Below are positions 10,336-21,400 of a stretch of 64,000 nucleotides of DNA, piece after piece. Both the position numbers and the translations under genes were made by a program. The notes under the pieces are model-generated. The model made no database searches and was not told the DNA's origin. It was given only the letters and a program-made list of their open reading frames with translations. The DNA is taken from NCBI RefSeq assembly GCF_000014685.1, contig NC_008321.1, positions 2,167,001 through 2,231,000 on the forward strand, given 5' to 3'. The stretch comes from Shewanella sp. MR-4. GTDB taxonomy: Bacteria; Pseudomonadota; Gammaproteobacteria; Enterobacterales; Shewanellaceae. Numbering within the stretch: the first letter of the stretch is position 1; every line of letters starts with the position of its first letter.

Positions 10336-10366
10336 GTGGCTGTTTTTTAGCTTTAAACGCTAAGTC

Positions 10367-10393
10367 ATCCCGCGCAACATGGTTACGCGGGAT
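10367..10393 (-). terminator. Hairpin after tamB, possible weak terminator
   Basis: An eight-base perfect inverted repeat, ATCCCGCG and CGCGGGAT, with an 11-base loop, sits 7 bases past the tamB stop. No T-run follows on the minus strand, so it may stabilise the mRNA end rather than terminate transcription. Confidence 0.4.
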
Positions 10394-10399
10394 CCATCA

Positions 10400-13300
10400 T
10401 TACTTGATATTGAAGTTGTAGTAGATATCGAGGGATTGGCCTAGGGTGCCGGATACCGTTTCAAGATAGAGTTGCGATAACAGATAGTATCTGACTGTCA
10501 TCTCATAGCCTGGGTTAAATACCCCGACGCCATATTTCACCATCAGGTTATCACCGATAAAGCCACTGATCGCCACGCGGCCCTCATCGTTAGTATCCAG
10601 TTGTACGTTTGAGAAACCGAACTCTTCGATAATCCCAGCGGCTGTGCTGCCAATATTATTGATGGCGCCACCGCCACCAACCTGTGAGCCCAAACCTAGT
10701 GCTGCGCCCATCATAAGGGAATTATTCTGTTCGTTATTGCTGCTGTTAAAGCCGCTGCCTTTAATAATGTAAGACAGGATCTCTGCTTGCTCCTTGGCAG
10801 GGTTTGAGAATAGGGTGACAACGGGGCGGGCAGGTGTGCCTGTGACACGGACACCCGCGACCAGATCTTCACTCTTAATTTCACGAATAGCTTCGATATT
10901 TAAGTTAGGGACGGAAGTTGGTCCTACAAACTGCACTTCACCGGTACGGATTTTCAGGGTTTGTCCCATAAACTTATAGCTGCCTTGTTTGACCTTGATA
11001 TCACCAAACAACAGTGGCGGACGGAACGCCTGTTGCTGCAGTTTTAAGGTCCCTTGCAGTTTACCTTTAAGGCCCATGCCATCGACTTTTAAGTCGTTAC
11101 CGACATTAATATTCAGATCCGCGACGATTGCATAGGGGTTAGCCTTGGGCTGAGCCGCCGCGATTGAATCATCGAATACCACATCTTCCGACAGGGCAAC
11201 GCCGCCTTCGGCGAGCTGGACAATTTTGATATTGCCCGAAGGCACATTGACAACCCCTTTGACTTCAAGCTGTTGGCTGCTAAAGGCGATGGTGAGATCG
11301 GGCGAGACATCAAGTAGCGCCAGTGGCGGTTGGATCACGGCTAATTTGTCGCCTTTCACCGCAAGCTCACCACTAAATTGGCCCTGAGGCCAGCGCATAT
11401 CGCCCGTGACTCGGCCTAAACCATTGCCCATCATCCAACGACCTTTGAGGGAGGCCTGTTGTCCGCCAAGCTCCATCGACATATCAATTTTATTGATGAG
11501 GGTCGGGTTTGCAGTCAGTGCAAGTGCGCCTTGGGTCAAGGACACATTGCCTGACACCTCTGGTGTATCCAAAGTGCCGGCAAAGTTTAGTCTGCTGGTC
11601 AGCAAGCCTTCGAGTGTGTTGAGCTGTGGGAAAAACTCACCTAAGGGTTGCAGGTTAATTTGTTTGATATTGGCATAACCGGACAAGGCCCGATCAGGCG
11701 TCACATTAATAGTGACCTCACTCTGCCAACTGGCGACATCTTCCGATTCAAAGCTAATCGACGAGAGGAGTCGTTTAGCATCTAAGTTAGCTTTAAAATC
11801 AAGCTGTTGATAATTAATGGTGACTTCACGGTTTTTAGCTCGTTTAAGCTTGATACTACCGGGATTAAAATTGAAGTCGACATTGGCCGTGGGTTTACGC
11901 CCCGCCGCCCAAGCAAAGTTTGCCAACAGTGAAGAACTGCCATCCCATTGCATATTGCTCGGCAACACAGGTACTAACAGTTTACCCAGATTGCCCGCAT
12001 AACTGAGCTGGGCCTCGCCAGTTTTACCAATGGTTACTTGATTATCGAGGCAAACCTTACTGTTGGGATTCACTAGACAGAAAGGGCTGATATTGCCTTT
12101 GAACTTGTTTTGATCCCAGGCGACTAGAATATCCTTATCTATTTCCCAGCGTCCGACAGGGGTTGCCAAGTTGATTTTATTCACCTGTGCCTGCAGCTGG
12201 GATTTTTTCATATCGTATTGGCTACTGACGCCAAGTTCTAAGCCCAAGTCCCCAGTGGCACTTAGGGTGAGTTTTTGGTTTTGAATATCGCCCTTACTGC
12301 CCAAGGTGACTGTATCTAAACTCTGTGAGCCGAGTTGCAGCGCCTTGGACTTAAGTGACAGGGCAAACTCATGGGCATCCAAAGGTTTGTAATAGGCTTT
12401 GAGGGTTGACTCCCTAAGCTTAATATTTTGGTGCACCAGATCGACCAGTTGCGCGGTTAACTCCAGTTGCGGATGTTTTTCATCCCCAGTGACATTAATA
12501 TCGGCCTGTAATTGGCCACTGGCTTGAGGCAGCCATAAACCGAAATCGGGGACTTGCAGTTTGCCTACAAGGTTCCAAGTTTTGTTGGTTTCGCCTGCTA
12601 GGGTTAAGGTAGAGCCGAGTACTTTGGCATTGACCCCTTTTGCACTGATATACAGTTTATCGTTGATGCTGGCATCGGCAGTAATATCAAATGGATACCC
12701 CTGCATCGTGCCCGATAATTGGGTGTCCGTTAGGGCCACTTGCCACTGTTTATCTAACAGGCGCCCCGTGGTCTGCAATTGGCCTGAGATTGAGCTGTTT
12801 GGCAAGCTGCTCGTTGCACTTGCACTTGCACTTGTAGTTGCTTTTGCATTTGTAGTTGCAGCAGCAGTTGTAGTCGCAGGAGCTGGAGCATTTGCTGTGG
12901 TAGGCGCTGGCTTATCGGTATTTGTGCTCGGCGCTGTAGAGTCCTGTGTAGGTGTTGATTCTGGAGTCTGTGCAGTTTCCGGCAGGGTGATTTCCTGTAA
13001 TTTCAGGTTATCGAGCAAGACCTTGGCTTTCCAGGTGATAGCCTTGGTGTAATCCAATTCACCAGTGACATCAATCGCGCCTAACTCGCCCTTGGCATTA
13101 AACTGCTTGATATCCAGTTTCGCATCTTGATGTTGTAGCTCACTGCTAATCGCCAACACTTTATGGAAAGGTGTGGTGAGATTTCCGTTGAGCGTTGCGG
13201 CTTGTTTATTGAGCGAACCTTGGCTATCGAGACTAAGATCGCTGACGACGTATTCGGCGTTTTTTAGCGGCCATTGTGCGCGGGCTTTCTCCAGTTTGAT

Positions 13301-14608
13301 TTTGTAGGGCAGGGTGGGATCTTTGAGGGTCAATTGTCCATTGAGACTAAAATCGACATCCCCTTTGGCAAGGGCATGGATCCCGAGCTGTCCGACGCTT
13401 TGGCTAAGCTTGAGGCTTAATTGTTGATGGGTCAGTTCAGGCAGTTCTGCAACTTGAGTCATATTGGCCTGAACCTCGAGCGCGAGGGGATAATCTTGCT
13501 TGAGGGCGAGTTGGCCCACCACTGAAAGCTCACCATAACTATGGGCGAGCATTAATTTCTCAAGGGTCAGTTGATACTTGGCAAATTGACCTTGGAGCTC
13601 AATATGGCTAAACAGATCTTCACGCGGGCCAATCTGTAAACGGCTGTTGTCTAAACTGAGATGCTTTACATCCACCGGGAAAGGCATAAAAACCTGTGGT
13701 AAATGGGCAAGTGCCCATTCTTCAGTGGATGCTTGCTTTTCCGCGTTTGAATCCGTTTGTTTATCAGCTTGAGTATTAGCTGGCGTTTGCGCCGTAGATC
13801 CCTTATCTGCAATGGGCTTACCAGTTGTCGTTTTAGCGCTTGCTGTCACCGCTACGGTGGTCGTGGTTTCTGCCGTAGTCGTCGTGTCCGCAACCTTAGA
13901 CTCTGTAGCCGTTGGGCTATCGTCGATAGGAATTAACACAGCCAAGCCTTCACTGCTAAGCTGCTCGACCGTCAGTCCTTCGGCGAACCAAGTGGCGGCG
14001 GTCTGAATATGATTTGCCGAAAAGCGCATCTTATCGACCGCGATATTGATGTTATTCAGTTCGGCGCTGTCGAGCTTTATACCAAAGGGCAGAACCAGTT
14101 CACTTGGCTCATCATTTTCGGGGGCGACATCGACTTCAGTGGCACCTGAGCTTAAGGCCTCTGTATCGATATTGACATCGATTTGGCTCGCCGTTAAGGC
14201 ATTCACGCACAGCTGTTTTTGTAGCAGGCAAGTGGGTTGCCACGCCAAATGCAAATCCTTGAGCTCGACCTTAATCCCATCCATCGACCAGCTGGCGTGG
14301 GCTAAGGTGAGATCTTTATTTAAGGAGCCCGAGGTGTAGCTGAGCGCCAGATCGGGCACAAACTTATCGGCTAAACCCAAACTTATCCGCGAGCCAATTT
14401 CAGTCCCGAGCAGTAATGCAGTTAACACCAAAAGACTCAAGGGGACGTAAACAATAATCCGCGTGCAGAGTTTAAATATTTGCCATAGGCGCAGCTTAAG
14501 GGTTTTAGGCTGCACACACGTTGGGTTTTGTTCCAAAGAGGATTGCTCAGGCGTTTGCTTCTCTTGTTGAGCAGGTGCACTAGGCTCATGAATAGGGGAC
14601 TTGCTCAT
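10400..14608 (-). CDS. tamB: Translocation and assembly module subunit TamB
   Basis: TamB is a large inner-membrane-anchored AsmA-like protein that spans the periplasm and works with TamA in outer-membrane protein insertion and phospholipid transport. The protein of about 1402 residues has an N-terminal membrane anchor near residues 40-65 and a long beta-rich body. Its C-terminal TamB (DUF490) domain includes VRVTGTPARPVVTLFSNP, PAKEQAEILSYIIKG and a final beta strand ending DIYYNFNIK. The start is the ATG at 14608, overlapping the tamA stop as ATGA; a frame extending to 14641 would run further into tamA. Two threonine/alanine-rich low-complexity stretches (near residues 240-290 and 570-610) are unusual and are encoded by short repeats. 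Confidence 0.94.
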   Translation of the reverse strand: MSKSPIHEPSAPAQQEKQTPEQSSLEQNPTCVQPKTLKLRLWQIFKLCTRIIVYVPLSLLVLTALLLGTEIGSRISLGLADKFVPDLALSYTSGSLNKDLTLAHASWSMDGIKVELKDLHLAWQPTCLLQKQLCVNALTASQIDVNIDTEALSSGATEVDVAPENDEPSELVLPFGIKLDSAELNNINIAVDKMRFSANHIQTAATWFAEGLTVEQLSSEGLAVLIPIDDSPTATESKVADTTTTAETTTTVAVTASAKTTTGKPIADKGSTAQTPANTQADKQTDSNAEKQASTEEWALAHLPQVFMPFPVDVKHLSLDNSRLQIGPREDLFSHIELQGQFAKYQLTLEKLMLAHSYGELSVVGQLALKQDYPLALEVQANMTQVAELPELTHQQLSLKLSQSVGQLGIHALAKGDVDFSLNGQLTLKDPTLPYKIKLEKARAQWPLKNAEYVVSDLSLDSQGSLNKQAATLNGNLTTPFHKVLAISSELQHQDAKLDIKQFNAKGELGAIDVTGELDYTKAITWKAKVLLDNLKLQEITLPETAQTPESTPTQDSTAPSTNTDKPAPTTANAPAPATTTAAATTNAKATTSASASATSSLPNSSISGQLQTTGRLLDKQWQVALTDTQLSGTMQGYPFDITADASINDKLYISAKGVNAKVLGSTLTLAGETNKTWNLVGKLQVPDFGLWLPQASGQLQADINVTGDEKHPQLELTAQLVDLVHQNIKLRESTLKAYYKPLDAHEFALSLKSKALQLGSQSLDTVTLGSKGDIQNQKLTLSATGDLGLELGVSSQYDMKKSQLQAQVNKINLATPVGRWEIDKDILVAWDQNKFKGNISPFCLVNPNSKVCLDNQVTIGKTGEAQLSYAGNLGKLLVPVLPSNMQWDGSSSLLANFAWAAGRKPTANVDFNFNPGSIKLKRAKNREVTINYQQLDFKANLDAKRLLSSISFESEDVASWQSEVTINVTPDRALSGYANIKQINLQPLGEFFPQLNTLEGLLTSRLNFAGTLDTPEVSGNVSLTQGALALTANPTLINKIDMSMELGGQQASLKGRWMMGNGLGRVTGDMRWPQGQFSGELAVKGDKLAVIQPPLALLDVSPDLTIAFSSQQLEVKGVVNVPSGNIKIVQLAEGGVALSEDVVFDDSIAAAQPKANPYAIVADLNINVGNDLKVDGMGLKGKLQGTLKLQQQAFRPPLLFGDIKVKQGSYKFMGQTLKIRTGEVQFVGPTSVPNLNIEAIREIKSEDLVAGVRVTGTPARPVVTLFSNPAKEQAEILSYIIKGSGFNSSNNEQNNSLMMGAALGLGSQVGGGGAINNIGSTAAGIIEEFGFSNVQLDTNDEGRVAISGFIGDNLMVKYGVGVFNPGYEMTVRYYLLSQLYLETVSGTLGQSLDIYYNFNIK

Positions 14609-16488
14609 AGCTCTGTCCCCATGGTTAAGTGAATGCGCCATGAGCGGTCGATGGTGTCTGTCTCTTTCAAACCTACCCCTAAATCTAACTTAATTGGGCC
14701 AATCGGCGAGATCCAATGGATACCACCACCCACTGAGACTACAGGCTCAAACTGATTGTTATCAAAGGCGTTACCCGCATCCACAAAGGTGGCAACACGC
14801 CAAGTGGGGGTAACGTAATATTGATATTCCAAACTACCGACCATCAAATAACGGCCACCGATAACCTCGCGATTGACTTTGCCATCGGCATCGATGTAAT
14901 CGAGATAAGGGCCTAGTTCTTGATAGCCATAGCCACGGATGGTTTGATCGCCACCGGCAAAATAGCGCAGCGACGGCGGAATAAAAGCCAGCTCATTTTC
15001 ATTGGCAAGGTTGGCCGCTAAATCCATACGCGCCACGATTCTGTGGTTATCAAAAAAGGTGTCAATCCACTTAAACTTGGCCTGTAAGCGGGCAAGACGC
15101 GTCTCTGAGCCAAGATAGGGATCGGCATAATCTAGACTGTATATTTGCCTAAAACCGGACTTAGGATCGAGGGAGTTATCTCCGCGGGTAGTTTTAGAGA
15201 AGTTAATCCCCGCCAGATAGAAAGTGGGGCTGTAATCAATGTCAGACTGGGTATATTCCTCGCGAATTGCATCGAGAGAATAACTCATTAACCATTGATT
15301 ATCTAAACGTTGTTGCCTGAGTAGCCCGAGTAAATACTTGGTCGATTCCAGTTGGCCCGTATTACGAAAATCACGGTTCTCGGGCTCGTAAATTTGAGTG
15401 ACCCCATATTTATCCCGCAGCAAGCCTAAACGAACTTTTAGTTGATCGTCTAAGGGATGAGTCAGCGGGATCGTATAAGTCGTTAAAAACTTTGGTCTGT
15501 CAGGCGACCATTCCAAACTGGTCTCTTGGGAGTGGCCGTATTTATTAATCTGTGGTGTACGCCAAGTGACGCGCACCCGAGGATCGAAGGTTTTATCGGC
15601 GCTTTGACCTATGTCGCCACCGAGGCCTAACTCAATCGAGTGGCTGGCCTTATTGGTTAGCTCCACTTTGACGGGGAGTTGATTATCCTTTGCCTGATCG
15701 ATCTGCGGTATGACCTTGATATTGGCGAAATAACCGGTATCCAATAACTGGCGGTTAAGGGCACTGACTCGACGGGTCGAGTAGGCCGCATCTTCCTTGA
15801 AAGGAATAAGCTTAGTGAGAATATCTGGCTCTAAGGTATGGCCTTCAAAATTGACTTGGCCAAAGTGGTAACGGGCACCTGAATTAAAATGCAGGCTAAT
15901 TTGCGCCGTGTTTAAATCGCGGTTGATTTTGATTTGCGACTCGGTGAATTCACCATCGAAATACCCCCTCGCCAAGGCAAGCGTCACCAGTTGGGATTTC
16001 ACATCGGAATACACCCCATGGTTAAGCGCATCCCCAGGCTTGATATTCACCTGTGCAAGCCACTTATCGAAGGCGCGATCGTCAAGCATCTCGCCGGAAA
16101 AATTAATATCGACCCATTGGATCTTAACCGGTTCGCCCGCTTTGACCGTGAGCTTTAATTCCCACGGGCCTTTTTCTTTTTCGACTAACTGTTCTTCCAC
16201 TTCGCCATGGTAATAGCCCATGGACTCGAGGGCGGTGGAGACATTGTCTTCCACGTTAAATAAGAAGGCTCGGCGCTGCACTTCGGAGTCTGGCATAGCA
16301 CCTAAGTGGGCGAGAATATTACGCTTTAGGGCTTCGTCGACCCCGTTCACTGAAAGCGTTAACAAGTTATCGGCGGCCATCGCCCCCGATGTCACTAAAC
16401 TCAGGCCAAGTAGCAAATGAAGACGAAAAGATAATGACGTTATTTGCAAGAATCGCTGCACTTTATAATCCCTGTGATGTGCATTCAT
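14605..16488 (-). CDS. tamA: Translocation and assembly module outer-membrane protein TamA
   Basis: TamA is an Omp85-family outer-membrane barrel, the partner of TamB. With the ATG at 16488 the protein has about 627 residues. It starts with a signal peptide ending in SGAMA, followed by three POTRA-type periplasmic domains (about 25-270) and a C-terminal 16-strand barrel. The conserved Omp85 motif is seen in FFAGGDQTIRGYGYQELGP, and the last strand ends in RIHLTMGTEL. The frame is open to a TTG at 16515, but the ATG gives a better signal peptide. The gene overlaps tamB by four bases and is divergent from the isoaspartyl peptidase gene. Confidence 0.95.
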   Translation of the reverse strand: MNAHHRDYKVQRFLQITSLSFRLHLLLGLSLVTSGAMAADNLLTLSVNGVDEALKRNILAHLGAMPDSEVQRRAFLFNVEDNVSTALESMGYYHGEVEEQLVEKEKGPWELKLTVKAGEPVKIQWVDINFSGEMLDDRAFDKWLAQVNIKPGDALNHGVYSDVKSQLVTLALARGYFDGEFTESQIKINRDLNTAQISLHFNSGARYHFGQVNFEGHTLEPDILTKLIPFKEDAAYSTRRVSALNRQLLDTGYFANIKVIPQIDQAKDNQLPVKVELTNKASHSIELGLGGDIGQSADKTFDPRVRVTWRTPQINKYGHSQETSLEWSPDRPKFLTTYTIPLTHPLDDQLKVRLGLLRDKYGVTQIYEPENRDFRNTGQLESTKYLLGLLRQQRLDNQWLMSYSLDAIREEYTQSDIDYSPTFYLAGINFSKTTRGDNSLDPKSGFRQIYSLDYADPYLGSETRLARLQAKFKWIDTFFDNHRIVARMDLAANLANENELAFIPPSLRYFAGGDQTIRGYGYQELGPYLDYIDADGKVNREVIGGRYLMVGSLEYQYYVTPTWRVATFVDAGNAFDNNQFEPVVSVGGGIHWISPIGPIKLDLGVGLKETDTIDRSWRIHLTMGTEL

Positions 16489-16581
16489 TGTCGCCAGAAT
16501 AGTGGTAACAGGCAAGGAGATGATTGAAATTAGTCGTTGAAATGGTTACAAAGGACGTTACTGTTTAAGGGGATGTAAATA

Positions 16582-17613
16582 ATGAAAATAAAATTAGCCA
16601 CCTTTAGTTTAATTCTCTCGAGTGCACTTTTTATGTCACAAAATACCCAAGCGAATGAAAAACCTTTTGCCATTGCGATCCACGGTGGCGCTGGCACCAT
16701 TTCTAAGGCCAACCTCACGCCAGAGCTGCGTCAGGCCTATAAAGACAAGCTCAAAGAGGCGATTGATAAAGGTTCAAAAGTGCTCGAGCAGGGCGGTGAT
16801 AGCTTAGTCGCGGTGCAAACTGCTATCAATGTATTAGAAAACAGCCCGCTGTTTAACGCCGGTGTCGGTTCGGTTTACACCTATGATGGCGGCCATGAAT
16901 TAGATGCCTCGATTATGGATGGTAAAACCATGAATGCGGGCGCCGTAGCGGGCGTGCGCCATATCGCCAACCCCATCGATTTGGCCTTAGCCGTGATGAA
17001 TAAGTCTGAGCATGTGATGCTGTCGGGCGCTGGCGCCGAGGAGTTTGCCTTAACCCAAGGTTTTAAACTGGTACCTAATAGCCATTTCGATAGCGATGCC
17101 CGTTATCAACAATTACTCGATGCCAGACAAAAACTGCAGGCGGCTGAAAAATCAGATCAAATTGCGGGTATTGAGATGAAAGATCTCGATTATAAATTTG
17201 GTACCGTTGGTGCTGTCGCCTTAGATAAAAACGGCAACTTAGCGGCGGGCACTTCCACTGGTGGTATGACGGCCAAGCGTTTTGGTCGCATTGGTGACTC
17301 GCCCGTGATTGGGGCGGGCACCTATGCCGAAAACGGCGTTTGCGCTGTGTCGGCCACGGGCCACGGTGAGTTTTTTATTCGCTACCAAGTGGCGGGCGAT
17401 ATCTGCGCTAAGGTCAAGTACCAGCAAAAATCCATTATTCAAGCGGCAGATGAAGTGATTAATCAACGCCTTATTACCGCTGGCGGCTCTGGTGGTGTGA
17501 TAGCAGTCGACCACAGGGGCAATATTGCCACGCCATTTAATACCGAAGGCATGTACCGCGCTACCCGTAGTAATGGCGAGCCTGCCCAAGTAATGATTTG
17601 GCAGGATCAATAA
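16582..17613 (+). CDS. Isoaspartyl peptidase/L-asparaginase, exported
   Basis: An N-terminal nucleophile hydrolase of the plant-type asparaginase (IaaA) family, which removes isoaspartyl residues from peptides and hydrolyses asparagine. The proenzyme splits itself before a threonine; here that is T208 in KFGTVGAVALD. Other family marks are IHGGAGTI near residue 35, the GVGSVYTYDGGHELDASIMDG segment in two parts, and GTSTGGMTAKRFGRIGDSP. The first 25 or so residues form a signal peptide (ending in NTQA), which would place this enzyme in the periplasm. The start ATG is preceded by AAGGGGATG. Length (343) is usual. Confidence 0.94.
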   Translation: MKIKLATFSLILSSALFMSQNTQANEKPFAIAIHGGAGTISKANLTPELRQAYKDKLKEAIDKGSKVLEQGGDSLVAVQTAINVLENSPLFNAGVGSVYTYDGGHELDASIMDGKTMNAGAVAGVRHIANPIDLALAVMNKSEHVMLSGAGAEEFALTQGFKLVPNSHFDSDARYQQLLDARQKLQAAEKSDQIAGIEMKDLDYKFGTVGAVALDKNGNLAAGTSTGGMTAKRFGRIGDSPVIGAGTYAENGVCAVSATGHGEFFIRYQVAGDICAKVKYQQKSIIQAADEVINQRLITAGGSGGVIAVDHRGNIATPFNTEGMYRATRSNGEPAQVMIWQDQ

Positions 17614-17864
17614 GGATACAGTCTATTGCCTTAGCGCGTGCTTAACATGCGCTAAGGTAATATCTCTAAGCCATCCCGTTCAAAATGGCGTTTGTAGGCC
17701 CAGTGTTACCCCTCTAAATCACCGTTTTTATCCGCCCAATTTCCTTCCCGCTAAGTAAATAGATAAGTCCAATCGATATTAATCGCTTACCACTTGCGAG
17801 ATTTTGACTAGACTCAAAGCGTAAGCCGAGTTGAGTTGGTAAAGGAAAGATTGGGGAGATTGCT

Positions 17865-18281
17865 ATGGATTCAATAAAAATACGCGACCATATGGACCGT
17901 CAGCCCGTGCTGCTACGCGCGAATATGTCGCTGGCCACTGCGGTCGAAAAACTGTTAGACAATAACAAGATGGGTGCTGCTGTCGTGGATGATAACGGCA
18001 ATTTGGTCGGCTTTTTATCCCAGCAGGATTGCTTAGCTGTGATGCTAAAGAGCAGTTATCACTGTGATATGACCTCAGTGGTAAAAGACTGTATGCGCAC
18101 CGAAGTGCTCTATGTCGGTCCCGACGACAGTATTTTGCAATTAGCAGAGCAAATGCTTGGACCTAAACCTAAGATTTATCCCGTGGTCGAGCAGGGCAAA
18201 GTTGTCGGCACCATTAACCGCACGAACGTGCTGCGCGCCATGAATGTGTATATGCAGCAATGTTACTTAGCACCCGCCTAA
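17865..18281 (+). CDS. CBS-domain-pair protein
   Basis: A 138-residue protein made almost wholly of two CBS domains (about 8-62 and 75-132), which usually bind adenine nucleotides and act as energy-state sensors. The second-domain motif PVVEQGKVVGTINRTNVLRA is typical. There is no fused catalytic or DNA-binding domain, no signal peptide and no membrane segment. The ATG follows a good ribosome-binding site (GGGGAGATTGCT). It stands alone between the asparaginase-like gene and hrpA, so its partner is unknown. Confidence 0.88.
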   Translation: MDSIKIRDHMDRQPVLLRANMSLATAVEKLLDNNKMGAAVVDDNGNLVGFLSQQDCLAVMLKSSYHCDMTSVVKDCMRTEVLYVGPDDSILQLAEQMLGPKPKIYPVVEQGKVVGTINRTNVLRAMNVYMQQCYLAPA

Positions 18282-18409
18282 GCTCTAAGCGCTAAGCCCT
18301 TCAAAAGGTGATTAATTTGCCTGTTTTTCATCCTTTTGAGGCCAAATTAGTCGTACCAATACGTCCCGTTCCTTGCTAGGATCGCTGTTTTCGATGCTAG
18401 CAATGGAAT

Positions 18410-21400
18410 TTGGTTTTGAACTCTGACAAACATCCGCTATCGAGCGACTTTCTCAAGCAGTGCTTTCAAAGTGATGCCTCGCGGATCCGCCGCCGTTTAT
18501 TTAAGCTCAATAAAGAAGCCGATTCTGATAAGAAAACCCAAGAGTTAGCCAAACTTGCCGAGCAGGCGCAAGCAGCGTTCGAAAAGGTCGAGCAGCGCCT
18601 TAAGGCGCGCCCTAAAATCCAATACCCAGATAATCTGCCCGTTAGCGGCATGCGCGAAGAGATAGCTAAAGCTATCAGTGAAAACCAAGTGGTGATCATC
18701 GCGGGTGAAACCGGTTCAGGTAAAACCACTCAGCTCCCGAAAATCTGTTTAGAACTGGGCCTTGGTAGTCGCGGCTTTATTGGTCATACCCAACCGCGGC
18801 GTTTAGCGGCGCGCAGCGTGGCGACACGTGTTGCTGAAGAATTACAAAGTCCGCTCGGCGAAGTGGTGGGCTTTAAGGTGCGTTTTGCCGATGCCTTAAA
18901 GAGTGAATCCTATATCAAGCTGATGACTGACGGGATTTTACTGGCGGAGCTCACCTCGGACCGCTATTTAGATCAATACGATACAATCATTATCGACGAG
19001 GCGCACGAGCGCAGCCTCAACATCGATTTTATCTTGGGTTACCTCAAGCAAATTTTAAAAAAACGCCCCGATCTTAAGATCATTATCACCTCGGCGACTA
19101 TCGATGTTGAGCGTTTTTCTAAGCATTTCAATAATGCACCTATTATCGAAGTCTCTGGCCGGACTTATCCGGTGGAAACCCGTTATCGCCCGTTGGTGCA
19201 AGATACCGAAGCGGATCTCGACCAAATCGAAGGGATTTTTGCGGCCGTTGACGAATTAGTCGCCGAAGGCTTGGGCGATATTCTGATCTTTATGAACGGC
19301 GAGCGCGAAATTCGTGATACCGCCGAGCAGCTTAATCGTCGCAATTACCGCGATACCGAGATTTTGCCGCTGTATGCGCGCCTCTCCTACGGCGAGCAGT
19401 CCAAGGTATTCAGCAGCCATACTGGGCGTCGCATCGTGCTTGCCACGAACGTGGCGGAAACGTCGCTGACAGTCCCTGGTATTCGTTATGTCATTGACCC
19501 AGGGACTGCGCGGATCAGCCGTTACAGTTATCGCACTAAGGTGCAGCGCCTGCCCATCGAGCCCATTTCACAGGCCAGTGCCAATCAGCGTCAAGGTCGC
19601 TGCGGTCGTGTTGGCCCGGGTATTTGTATTCGCTTATACGATGAGGCGGATTTTAACAGTCGTCCCGCGTTTACCGATCCCGAAATCCTACGCACAAACT
19701 TAGCCTCGGTGATTTTGCAGATGCTCGCCATCGGCCTTGGCGATATTGCGGCGTTCCCCTTTATTGAGCCGCCCGATCCGCGCCATATTCGCGATGGCTT
19801 CTTACTGCTTGAGGAATTACAAGCCGTTAAGCAGCAGAAGGGCAATATTGTGTTAACGCCGCTTGGGCGTCAGCTATCACAGATCCCGGTGGATCCGCGT
19901 TTAGCGCGTATGGTGGTGGAGAGTCATCAGCAGGGGTGCTTGCAGGAAGTGTTAGTGATTGCCGCGGGTCTGTCGATTCAAGATCCCCGCGAGCGTCCCA
20001 TGGATAAAAAGCAGGCGTCCGATGAGGCCCATCGCCGTTTTGCCGATCCCCATTCAGATTTTGTCAGTTGGGTGAACCTATGGCAGCACTTAAAAGAGCA
20101 GCAAAAGGAATTATCCGCCAGCCAGTTCCGTAAAAAATGCCGCGACGAGTACTTAGCCTACCTGCGTGTGCGTGAATGGCAGGATTTATATACTCAGCTA
20201 AAACAAGCGGTTCACGATTTAAAGTGGCGCTTAAACGAGACACCAGCCAACTACGATGCGCTGCACCGTGCGTTGTTATCGGGCCTGCTGAGTCATATCG
20301 GCTTTAAGGACAATAACAACGAATACTTAGGCGCGCGCAATCGTAAGTTTTTTGTGTTCCCAGGTTCACCGCTGGCGAAAAAAGGCCCGAAATGGATCAT
20401 GGCGGCGGAGCTCACCGAAACCTCTAAGCTGTTTGCTCGCTGCTGCGCCAAAATTGAGCCAGAGTGGCTCGAGCCGTTAGCGACGCATCTGATTAAGAAG
20501 AATCACCTCGAGCCGCATTTTGAGGCAAAACAGGGCAGTGTGATTGCCTTTGAAAACCAAGTGCTCTACGGTTTGACCGTAGTACATCGCCGCCGCGTGC
20601 AATACGGGCCGATTAATCCTGTTGAAGCGCGGGAAATCTTTATCCGTAGCGCGCTTGCCGAAGGGCAATTACAGACCAAAGAAGCCTTCTTTATCGCTAA
20701 CCAAAAGCTATTAGAGGATGTCGAAGCGCTCGAGCACAAGTCCCGCCGCCGCGATATTTTGGTCGATGAACAAGTGTTGATGGACTTTTACGAGCCGCGC
20801 ATTCCCGAAGGCATCTATAACGCGCCTAAGTTCTTTAGCTGGTGGAAGGAAGCACGCCGTACTCAACCCGATTTACTCGATTTTAATAAGTCACTATTGA
20901 TGCAGCGCAGCGCCGATCATATCTCGGCTCTCGATTTCCCCGATACTTGGCACAAGGGCAATATTCGTTTGCAACTGAGTTATCACTTTGATCCTGCGGC
21001 GAGTGATGATGGTGTCTCTGTGCATATTCCTGTGGCGCTACTCAATCAAATCGATGATACGGATTTCGATTGGCTGGTGGCAGGGATGCGTGAGGAGAAA
21101 TGCGTCGCCCTGATTAAGTCTTTGCCTAAGGGACTAAGGCGTAACTTTGTGCCTGCGCCCGATTATGCCCGAGCCTGCGTACAGGCGATGCAGCCCTTTA
21201 GCGCCAGTTTACTCGACGCCATGTGCAAACAGCTTTTGCGAATGAGTGGTACGCGCGTCAATCCCGAAGATTTTGATGTCACGCAGATGCCAGCGCATTT
21301 GCAGATGAACTTTAAGATTGAGGACGACAAGGGCAAATTAGTGGCACAGGGGCGGGTACTCGATACCTTAAAGGCCGAGTTACAGGGCGTGGTCGCTAAG

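Noticed and set aside
12561..13052. 163-residue plus-strand frame opposite tamB
   Set aside because: It is the shadow of the alanine/threonine-rich part of TamB; its valine/alanine runs mirror the repeats on the other strand.
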